A DNA stretch of 40,549 nt from Terriglobia bacterium (lineage in GTDB: Bacteria > Acidobacteriota > Terriglobia > UBA7540): contig JASHON010000094.1 in assembly GCA_030041095.1 (NCBI GenBank), positions 1 to 40,549 of the forward strand. The letters are read 5' to 3'. The position numbers and the translations under genes are program-made. The notes under the pieces were generated by a model that saw nothing but the letters and a program-made list of their open reading frames with translations, had not been told where the DNA came from and searched no databases. Positions 18,773-25,415 of this stretch are shown piece by piece (the stretch's first letter is position 1; each line of letters starts with the position of its first letter).

Positions 18773-19230
18773 TCATGGGCGCTCTGCATGTTTCTCGTGG
18801 CCGCCGAGTTTCTTCACTCCAAAGCCGTCGGCGAAAATCACTTTGCCGTCCTGTACCAAACCGAGTGCGACTCCCTGGACTCCCGTCTCCCTTTGGCCCT
18901 GCTCGATGAAGCGAGTCAATTCGGCGATCCGCGTTGGATCGAGCGTGTTCGCGTTTTTGCCGGCAAACGACTCCCGAGTGTAGCCCTTGGGCAGCAAGCC
19001 GTCGAAAACCAGCGCCACTTGGCTTAGGCGTTTCTCCTCCACGGCTTGCCCCAGGTCTTCGATGGCCACCGTCCAATTCGATCCCGAGTAAAGGACGATC
19101 GCCGTGACATCGCGCTTTTCGTTGGGCGAGGTCAGGTATTCGTAGGCGCGGCGTCGGCTCCAGCCGTCTTTGTCGGCGAGATCGTGACTCACTTCCACTG
19201 GCCACTTCGCTCCGGGTTTGTAGGATGAAA
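18773..19230 (-). pseudogene. Fragment of a secreted serine hydrolase (class C beta-lactamase-like)
   Basis: On the minus strand the frame contains KWPVEVSHDLADKDGW, then RDVTAIVLYSGSNWTVAIED. It then runs to IEQGQRETGVQGVALGLVQD and KVIFADGFGVKKLG, the pattern that comes just before the catalytic Ser-x-x-Lys of class C beta-lactamase-like hydrolases. The frame breaks off at once in HEKHAERP and a stop, so the catalytic SxxK, YxN and HxG motifs are all missing. At the other end it is cut by a stop shortly upstream. No good start codon is seen. It is a remnant, probably broken by the rearrangements that made the adjacent kinase array. Confidence 0.6.
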
Positions 19231-19260
19231 CTTGGCGACACCATTCGGCACAAGTGTTGC

Positions 19261-19289
19261 TTGACTCGTCATCGGCCGTGACTTATGAC
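19261..19289 (+). promoter_or_regulatory. Sigma-70 promoter of kinase 1
   Basis: TTGACT (19261-19266) and TATGAC (19284-19289) are separated by exactly 17 bases, 30 bases before the GTG start. Almost the same sequence stands before kinase 2, which supports it as a real, co-duplicated promoter. Confidence 0.75.
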
Positions 19290-19318
19290 GAGGCAACGTT
19301 TGTGAGGGTTTTCCCATC

Positions 19319-21622
19319 GTGATCGGTGAGGCGGTTTCGCACTACCGCATCCTCGAGAAACTCGGGGGTGGCGGGATGGGTGTGGTCTATAAGGCCGAGG
19401 ACACCAAGCTGGGCCGGTTCGTCGCCCTCAAGTTCCTGCCTCCGCGTCTGGCCCCAGGCCCTCAGTCCCTCGATCGCTTCCAGCGTGAAGCTCGCGCCGC
19501 CTCCGCCCTCAATCATCCCAACATCTGTACCATTCACGACATCGATGAATACCAAGGCCAGCCCTTTATCGCCATGGAGTTGCTGGAGGGGCAGACCCTC
19601 AAGCATCGCATAGGGGAGAAGCCCCTGAAGAGTGATGAGCTGCTTGATTTCGCCATCCAGATTGCCGACGCGCTGGACGCGGCCCACCAAAAGGGCATCA
19701 TTCATCGGGACATCAAGCCGGCGAATATTTTCATCACCACCCGCAGGCAAGCGAAGATTCTCGATTTCGGCTTGGCGAAACTCGCCGGGAGCGCTGGCGT
19801 CCCGCCCGCCGTTCGTGGAGACGGTAAAGATGCGGGCAAGATGCCTGCTCTCCCAGGCGACACGCCCACCGCCTCCATAGACCACGAGCATCTCACCAGC
19901 CCGGGCGCCGTGATGGGCACCATCGCCTATATGTCACCTGAGCAAGCCCGAGGCGAAGAACTGGACCCGCGCACAGACCTGTTCAGTTTTGGCGCTGTGC
20001 TGTATGAAATGGCCACTGGACACGCTGCGTTCGATGGCGCCACCGGCGCGGTAATCTGTCACCAGATTCTTGCTGAAGCTCCAGCGCCGCCGCTCCAGCT
20101 CAATCCGAGTCTGGCGCCCAAGCTTGAAGAAATCATCCTGAAAGCGCTGGAGAAAGATGTTGACCTCCGCTATCAGCACGCCTCAGAGATCCGCACCGAT
20201 CTGAAGCGCCTGAAGCGTGACACGGATTCAGGTCGGGTTGCTGCTGAGAGCGCGGCCACCCCCGGGGCAACCGCCGGCAGCGTCCCGGGCGCACTTCATT
20301 TGCCGCACACGCGGAAGCGTTCCAGGCTCATCGGGCTGCTGGGAGGGCTGGCACTCATCGCGGTGGCCGCGGGAACCTGGCTGATGCTCAGCCGCAGCGC
20401 CCCCAAGCCACCGGGCCCACTGCGAATTGTGCCCTTCAGCGGCCTTTCGGGTCGTGAGGGTCAAGCGGCATTTTCGCCCGACGGCAGCCAGTTGGCTTAC
20501 TTGTGGAACGGCGGAAGTGGGGATACGTTCCACATCTACGTCAAGCTCATCGGCGCCGGCGCTCCATTGCAACTCACTCACGACGCGCATTCTGACTTCG
20601 ACCCGGCCTGGTCGCCTGACGGACGCTACATTGCCTTTCTTCGGTCTGGATCGAGCGGCAGCAGTGAAGAAGTGATCTCCATTCCGGCTCTGGGCGGACC
20701 GGAGCGCCGTCTCGCCGAGATGGATTTGGTGGGGGAAGGGGACCGGTTTCTAACCTGGGCTCCGGATGGCAAATCCTTGGCTATACAACTGGGGCGGCCA
20801 TCAGCCATTGTCCTGGTTTCTGAGGAGAACGGGGAGAAGCGCCAAGTCACGCAGCCCCCCGCAGGGGGTTGGGGTGACTCGGACCCGGCATTTTCTCCTG
20901 ACGGGCGGCGGTTGGCGTTCGCTCGTTGGTCAAACCCGGAGGGAGCCGACATTTATGTGCAAGACCTCAATGGCGGCGAGGCGCGTCGATTGCTGGCGGA
21001 CGGGACCGTGATTTCTGGGCTGGCGTGGACGCCGGACGGCCGAGCCCTTATTTTTTCTTCAGCGCGCTCCGGCCTTCGGACGCTGTTGAAGGTTTCGCTT
21101 TCCGGAGGCGACGTCGAGCCAGTGCCCGGGGCCGGCGAAAATGCCTTTTCGCCTGCGGTTTCGCCGCACGGGCGTCTACTGGCCTACACGAAAGCCCATT
21201 TCAACGTCAATATCTGGCGCATCCGAATAGGGCCTTCAGGAGGGGGAACAGGCCGGGCCACAAAGCTGATCTCTGGGGCTAGCGAGCAGGACGACAGCGA
21301 GCTTTCTCCTGACGGCCAGAGGATCACGTACAAATCCGATGCCTCGGGATACTTTGAAATCTGGGTGGCCAAAGCGGACGGGTCGGACGCGCTCCAATTG
21401 ACATCTCTCCGAAGCTTCTCAGGCACTCCGCGCTGGTCTCCAGACGGCCGCTGGATTGCGTTTGACTCTAGGCCAGGCGCGCAGTCCGGTGTGTTCGTGA
21501 TTGGCGCGGAAGGAGGAGCGCCACCGCCGCGTGACTCCCCCGGAGATGGACGCTTTTGTGCCAAGCTGGTCGCGCGACGGGGGGTCACTCTACTTCTGCC
21601 GAAGCAACGCTGGAGATCTTGA
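19319..21622 (+). CDS. Membrane serine/threonine kinase 1 with PD40 propeller (frameshifted)
   Basis: Residues 8-300 form a PknB-like kinase: Gly-rich loop [10 protein letters not shown] (15-24), K38, HRDIKPAN (129-136) and DFG (149-151), with SPEQ standing in the APE position (206-209). A membrane helix lies at about 337-357, then extracytoplasmic PD40/TolB-type propeller repeats with SPDG(R/S) turns. The activation loop is enlarged by a repeat-derived segment (about 157-182, GSAGVPPAV...GKMPALPG). The start is GTG at 19319, as in kinase 2. Near 21520 the frame shifts: the original reading continues in another frame to 22070, so the last 30 or so residues given here are aberrant. The kinase domain itself appears complete. 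Residues 1-233 nearly match kinases 2 and 3. Confidence 0.85.
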   Translation: MIGEAVSHYRILEKLGGGGMGVVYKAEDTKLGRFVALKFLPPRLAPGPQSLDRFQREARAASALNHPNICTIHDIDEYQGQPFIAMELLEGQTLKHRIGEKPLKSDELLDFAIQIADALDAAHQKGIIHRDIKPANIFITTRRQAKILDFGLAKLAGSAGVPPAVRGDGKDAGKMPALPGDTPTASIDHEHLTSPGAVMGTIAYMSPEQARGEELDPRTDLFSFGAVLYEMATGHAAFDGATGAVICHQILAEAPAPPLQLNPSLAPKLEEIILKALEKDVDLRYQHASEIRTDLKRLKRDTDSGRVAAESAATPGATAGSVPGALHLPHTRKRSRLIGLLGGLALIAVAAGTWLMLSRSAPKPPGPLRIVPFSGLSGREGQAAFSPDGSQLAYLWNGGSGDTFHIYVKLIGAGAPLQLTHDAHSDFDPAWSPDGRYIAFLRSGSSGSSEEVISIPALGGPERRLAEMDLVGEGDRFLTWAPDGKSLAIQLGRPSAIVLVSEENGEKRQVTQPPAGGWGDSDPAFSPDGRRLAFARWSNPEGADIYVQDLNGGEARRLLADGTVISGLAWTPDGRALIFSSARSGLRTLLKVSLSGGDVEPVPGAGENAFSPAVSPHGRLLAYTKAHFNVNIWRIRIGPSGGGTGRATKLISGASEQDDSELSPDGQRITYKSDASGYFEIWVAKADGSDALQLTSLRSFSGTPRWSPDGRWIAFDSRPGAQSGVFVIGAEGGAPPPRDSPGDGRFCAKLVARRGVTLLLPKQRWRS
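19787..19854. repeat. REP-like palindrome inside the kinase 1 activation loop
   Basis: GGGAGCGCTGGCGTCCCGCC(CGC) at the left is complementary at 18 of 23 positions to the right end, which finishes GCCTGCTCTCCC. It encodes AGVPPAV...DAGKMPAL in frame. Matching copies sit in kinases 2 and 3. Confidence 0.75.
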
Positions 21623-22070
21623 GATCTGGAAAATCCCTGTCGAGGGCGGAACAGCCGTGCAAGTGACCCGGACGGGCGGGTTCGAGGCCAGGGAGTCCCG
21701 GGACGGAAAATGGCTTTATTTTAGCAAGCCGCCCTCCCTTCTGGTTGGTGAGAAGGCTAAACCTGGTATCTGGAAGATGCCGGTCGGGGGTGGAGCTGAA
21801 TCGCTGGTCCTTGGCAGGGAAACGTACCGGCTTTGGACAATCGCGGGGCAGTTTCTCTACTTCGTGGACGCGGAAGCCAGGCCTCATGCGACGCTTAATC
21901 GGCTGGACTTGAGCACGGGAGGGATCCGCCAGGTGGCGCAGCTCGAAAAAGATCCGCGCATGGTCTCGTCCGTGACCGGCTTGTCCATAGCTCCCGGCGG
22001 CGACTGGGCCATCTATCCGCAATTTGACGATGTGGCGTCGCGCATTATTCTGATCGAGAACTTTCGTTAA
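21501..22070 (+). pseudogene. Displaced C-terminal part of kinase 1 propeller
   Basis: This frame reads [20 protein letters not shown], then [20 protein letters not shown], and continues to IILIENFR. It is a direct continuation of the PD40 repeats of kinase 1 and ends much as kinase 2 does (VLIKNFQ). The join falls in the run GGAGCGCCACCGCCGCGTGA near 21521-21535, where one extra base (or two missing ones) would explain the shift. The ATG at 21501 is not a natural start. Either the gene is broken or the base is a sequence error. Confidence 0.8.
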
Positions 22071-22173
22071 AGACGCACCGCCAAAGATCGGCCAAATTGC
22101 TCGCACTTTCGGATGTGGAGAAGCCATTTGGTGGGCGGTAAGACCATCGGCTAGTTACCTACACTGGAGGTGG

Positions 22174-22452
22174 GTGTTGTCTTCGTCCTCCAAGTCAATT
22201 CAGGTCAACCAACAGACTAAAGATCGTGCCACACCCGGCAGCCAGAATGGAAGTTTTGAACTGCCTCAAAGTGCCAGCCTGTTTCTTGCGGGCTCGATGG
22301 GGGATCACGTTGGCGGTTTCATCCAGGTTACCTACGAGGGTCAGGCGGATCATTTCAGCCGGGACAACACCGACATCCGTATGGCCCGAGCCCGCCGAGC
22401 GCGCGCTCCCAATGTTCTGCGCTCCCGTAGGCCGCCTCGCTTCGACCGATGA
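22174..22452 (+). pseudogene. Fragment of an exported/outer-membrane-like protein
   Basis: The frame includes GSQNGSFELPQSASLFLAGS, then GDHVGGFIQVTYEGQADHFS and DNTDIRM. This recalls a family of acidobacterial outer-membrane proteins of unknown role, with FxAGR..DHVGxFxQxTYD...FSxDNTDIRYA. After DNTDIRMA the sequence turns into Arg/Ala-rich nonsense and stops. There is no signal peptide or clear start. I read it as a short internal remnant. The family match is from memory of the pattern and is tentative. The flanks (22071-22173 and 22453-22503) hold nothing recognisable. Confidence 0.4.
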
Positions 22453-22503
22453 AGCCCTCATCGCGCACGGGCCCGAGGTCAGCTTTCGCATTCCGTTCGT
22501 TCA

Positions 22504-22995
22504 TCATTCTGCCGCCACTTTAGGAGCAGAGAGCTTTATCTCTTCGCCGGTCTCAAGCAGGCTCTTCAGACCGCTAATGACAGCCGGCCACCCGTTGTTG
22601 ATACCCCTAAATGTGTTCGGGTCTTTCTCGAGATCCTCGGGCAATAGGTTTTCATGAATCAGACGGAGCTTGACGTGCGGACCCATCGGCGTGAGTTCAA
22701 AGGTGACGCGGGAAGGCGCATCGCGCTTTTGAGCGACTTCCGGCTCGTCCTTGGGGTTCCAGGTATAGACCAACTTGCGGCACGGTTCACAGACCAGTAC
22801 CTTGCCAGCATGATCGCCATGCTGTTCCATCCCTTTTGGCGGGAGGATGCGAACCGTTCCACCGGCCTTCAATTCGAGTTCGATTCGAAAACCGAACCAA
22901 TACTTCTCGCTGAAATCGCCGCTCGTCAATGCTTCCCAAAGTTTTTCCGGCGTGGTGCGGATGTACGTTGCATAAACGAATTCTGTTTTCTCCAT
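22504..22995 (-). CDS. SRPBCC / AHSA1-family protein
   Basis: This 163-residue START-like protein begins with FVYATYIRTTPEKLWEALTS and contains YWFGFRIELELKAGGTVRI and RVTFELTPMGPHVKLRLIHE. It ends with NGWPAVISGLKSLLETGEE. This is the AHSA1 (Activator of Hsp90 ATPase homologue 1-like) layout, a helix-grip fold with a hydrophobic pocket; ligands are generally unknown in bacteria. It lies five bases after an ArsR-type regulator gene, a very common pairing, and the two form one operon. Its expression is probably controlled by that regulator. Confidence 0.92.
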   Translation of the reverse strand: MEKTEFVYATYIRTTPEKLWEALTSGDFSEKYWFGFRIELELKAGGTVRILPPKGMEQHGDHAGKVLVCEPCRKLVYTWNPKDEPEVAQKRDAPSRVTFELTPMGPHVKLRLIHENLLPEDLEKDPNTFRGINNGWPAVISGLKSLLETGEEIKLSAPKVAAE

Positions 22996-23000
22996 AGTCC

Positions 23001-23324
23001 CTATCCTTTCTTCTTTCCTTCAAGATTTCTTTTCAAATCGCTCAACGCCTGAAGACGGCCGCGTTCGAATTTGCTGATCCAGCGGTCGGCAATTTCGTTG
23101 ATCGGCACTGGATTAATGAAATGAAGCTTTTCTCTGCCTTGGCGTTTCCACGACACCAGATTTGCGCGTTCAAGAACCGCAAGGTGCTTGGCGACTGCCT
23201 GACGGGTCATCTTTAACCCCTCGCACAGCTCTCCCAGCGTCTGCGCATTTTTGCCGCGCAAACGGTCAAGGAGTTGCCGGCGGCTTGCATCCGCCAATGC
23301 CTTGAAAACGACGTCATCGTTCAT
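23001..23324 (-). CDS. ArsR-family transcriptional regulator
   Basis: This 107-residue winged-helix repressor begins MNDDVVFKALADASRRQLLD and has the recognition helix region ELCEGLKMTRQAVAKHLAVL (about 32-51) and the wing ERANLVSWKRQGREKLHFIN. It lacks the Cys motifs of metal-sensing ArsR proteins, so it probably answers another signal, as other ArsR-AHSA1 pairs do. It is first in an operon with the AHSA1 gene. Two perfect inverted repeats lie directly upstream and are probable autoregulatory sites. Confidence 0.92.
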   Translation of the reverse strand: MNDDVVFKALADASRRQLLDRLRGKNAQTLGELCEGLKMTRQAVAKHLAVLERANLVSWKRQGREKLHFINPVPINEIADRWISKFERGRLQALSDLKRNLEGKKKG

Positions 23325-23334
23325 CTGAACGATA

Positions 23335-23384
23335 GGGAACAGATCAGTTCCCCATGGAGGGATGATATGGAACCTTATGGTTCC
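23335..23384 (-). promoter_or_regulatory. Two palindromic operator-like sites upstream of arsR-type gene
   Basis: Site 1 is GGGAAC-N6-GTTCCC (23335-23352); site 2 is GGAACC-TTAT-GGTTCC (23369-23384). Both are perfect inverted repeats sharing the GGAAC word. They lie 11-60 bases upstream of the regulator start. Site 2 has the AACC-N4-GGTT shape that I associate with operators of ArsR-AHSA1 operons. Confidence 0.6.
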
Positions 23385-23803
23385 CTGTCAAGCTTTTTTT
23401 GCGACGGGCTCGTGTGCAGGACTGGAGGCAGTCTTGAAGCTCTTTTGAAACTCGGATACAGACACCTGACGAGGAAGCAGTGCGTGCTCACGGTGGCAAA
23501 TAGTCCCTGCCCCATCGGCTCGGTTACCGGTAGCTGGCGAGAACCGCCCTTGTATTAAACAGCGATCGGATGCGCAGAATCGCTGCCCGCGGTCCGCCGC
23601 CCAGAGCTGATCGATCTGGGTCAGTTTCATACGGCGATTCATGGTGACCGTGCGGCGTGATGCCCTTCACTGAAAAAGCGGCGACGGCGATAGGCTGAAG
23701 GCTCGCCGTCTTCCCTCGGACAAGTTCCTTGCAAGCGTTGTCACCCAGAGTATACTGGCTGCCGGCAGTTGTACCAAAGCGAAAGAGTTCGGCGAAGGTG
23801 GAG
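23385..23803. other. Gene-free stretch between ArsR operon and mutarotase-like gene
   Basis: No convincing protein is encoded. The sequence separates two divergent transcription units, so it should contain the promoter of the plus-strand gene. I could not place -35 and -10 boxes. Confidence 0.3.
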
Positions 23804-24865
23804 ATGAGGAAACGCCTTATGTGCTTGACCTTAGCCGCGGCACTGATGTGCGCTGCGTCGATTAGTGTTGCGGTTGCCTCGGGAGCGTCTGCATCCAAAT
23901 TCCCGCAAGTCGAGATATCAAACGCTCAAATCCGCGTGAAGTTGTACCTTCCCAATGCGAAGAATGGATACTATCGCGGTACGCGGTTTGACTGGTCAGG
24001 CACGATTGGCAGCCTGGAATACCATGGTCACGAATATTATGGACCGTGGTTCGACAGCGTGGATCCGAAAGTTCACGACTACCGGTTTTTCGGGAACCTG
24101 ATCATCGCCTCGCCTTGTTCGGCGGACTCAGGTCCCGTTGACGAATTCCAGACCAACGGGACAGCTCTGGGTTGGGATGAAGCCAGGGTGGGCGGGACAT
24201 TTATCAAGATCGGGGTGGGCGTGCTTAGAAAGGACGATGCCAACTATGACTTTGTGAAGCAGTACGAGATGGTGAACCCAGGTCGATGGACGGTGGAAGC
24301 GCATCGCCACTCCGTTGAATTCATTCAAGAATTGAATGATGCGTCCTCGGGCTATGGTTATATCTACCGGAAAGTTATCCGGCTCGTAGCGGGCAAGGCG
24401 GAAATGGTGGTTGAGCATCACCTTAGGAATACTGGCCGCCGAACCATTCAGAGCTCCGTGTACAATCACAATTTCCTCGTTCTTGACAAGCAGGCTCTCG
24501 GACCCGATTTCGTTATCACGGTTCCGTTCCAAATTCGGTCGCCCAACCCACCCAGGAAGGAACTTGCCCAGATCCGCGGAAATCGGGTTGTCTACTCGAA
24601 GGTGCTGCAGAACGAGGAGGTTGTGGAAACCCTGCTCGAGGGTTTCGGCGATAGTCCACGAGACAACGAGATCCGGATTGAGAACCGGAGAGTTGGCGCC
24701 GGCGTGAGGATAACTGGGGACCATCCGCTCTCGAAACTCAACCTGTGGTCGATCAGGACCGTGCTGGCAGCGGAGCCCTTCGTGGCCATGACAATTAAAC
24801 CGGGCAGTGAATTCGTTTGGAAAACCACCTACGACTATTACACGCTTCCGTCAAACAGCAGGTAA
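23804..24865 (+). CDS. Secreted protein, galactose-mutarotase-like fold
   Basis: I place the start at the ATG at 23804, where a signal peptide begins (MRKRLMCLTLAAALMCAASI) after AAGGTGGAG; the frame stays open further upstream without protein-like character. The 353-residue product is beta-rich: LPNAKNGYYRGTRFDWSGTI, then LEYHGHEYYGPWFD, VEHHLRNTGRRTIQSSVYNH and, at the end, FVWKTTYDYYT. The pattern suggests the aldose-epimerase/galactose-mutarotase beta-sandwich, which binds sugars. This is inferred from pattern, not from a named family. It is probably periplasmic. It has no obvious operon partner. Confidence 0.7.
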   Translation: MRKRLMCLTLAAALMCAASISVAVASGASASKFPQVEISNAQIRVKLYLPNAKNGYYRGTRFDWSGTIGSLEYHGHEYYGPWFDSVDPKVHDYRFFGNLIIASPCSADSGPVDEFQTNGTALGWDEARVGGTFIKIGVGVLRKDDANYDFVKQYEMVNPGRWTVEAHRHSVEFIQELNDASSGYGYIYRKVIRLVAGKAEMVVEHHLRNTGRRTIQSSVYNHNFLVLDKQALGPDFVITVPFQIRSPNPPRKELAQIRGNRVVYSKVLQNEEVVETLLEGFGDSPRDNEIRIENRRVGAGVRITGDHPLSKLNLWSIRTVLAAEPFVAMTIKPGSEFVWKTTYDYYTLPSNSR

Positions 24866-25357
24866 GCTCGCGGCGACAAGCACGATTCCGTCGAATCGCA
24901 GATTGAGTATGGGGAAGCGGGTCAAGGCTGCCTCGCCCGCCATCTGAGGTCGCGGACTGAGCGTGATAAACCTCAGGGCATCCAACAACGGATCGAACAC
25001 GGTCAGCGCCACGTTGGACAAAGAACTCAATTTCGGCCCACCTGAGCCGCAGCCGGGCGGCTGGTTCGCACCTTCGCGGACTACTCGTGCGTTGTCGCCG
25101 AGGGTATACCCATAGCTGTTGGGAGCACCCGACCATCCAACAAAGATTAGCGAGTTACTTGGCGATTTCCCGCCAGCAACCGACAACCGCACCACCTTGC
25201 GCCGGGCGCCTTTGGAATACAGGACTTAAGATCTGGCGCCAATCACCGTCCAAAATGAGCTGCAGGCGCAGGCCCTGCCCAACCCAAAGTCCAAAACGAA
25301 AGGCCGAAAAGCCCGTATTCGTTTGTTACTGTTCGTTTGTTGCTGTTCGTTTGTTGC
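24866..25357. other. Gene-free stretch before kinase 2
   Basis: A minus-strand frame (24851-25195) is open for 114 codons, but it has no ribosome site, no recognisable domain and no partner; it may be decayed coding DNA. The right end contains the 14-bp tandem repeats described separately. Confidence 0.3.
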
Positions 25358-25359
25358 TT
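25318..25359 (+). repeat. Three tandem 14-bp repeats upstream of kinase 2
   Basis: TTCGTTTGTTACTG, TTCGTTTGTTGCTG and TTCGTTTGTTGCTT follow one another without gaps. The last unit runs into the -35 box of the kinase 2 promoter at 25358. Kinase 1 retains only a GTGTTGCTTGACT remnant of this context. Confidence 0.85.
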
Positions 25360-25386
25360 GACTAGGCATCAACTGCGACTTATGAT
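25358..25386 (+). promoter_or_regulatory. Sigma-70 promoter of kinases 2 and 3
   Basis: TTGACT (25358-25363) and TATGAT (25381-25386) are 17 bases apart, 30 bases before the GTG start. The stretch from -10 to the start codon is nearly identical to that of kinase 1 (GGCAACGTTTG, then GAGGGTTTTCCCATC). Confidence 0.8.
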
Positions 25387-25415
25387 GGGGCAACGTTTGG
25401 GAGGGTTTTCCCATC

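Noticed and set aside
24851-25195. 114-codon minus-strand frame
   Set aside because: No ribosome site or recognisable domain. A YTLGDNA word shared with a frame near 23750 is too short to claim homology.
25318-25359. CRISPR-like repeat
   Set aside because: Units are 14 bases with no spacers and no cas genes are present.
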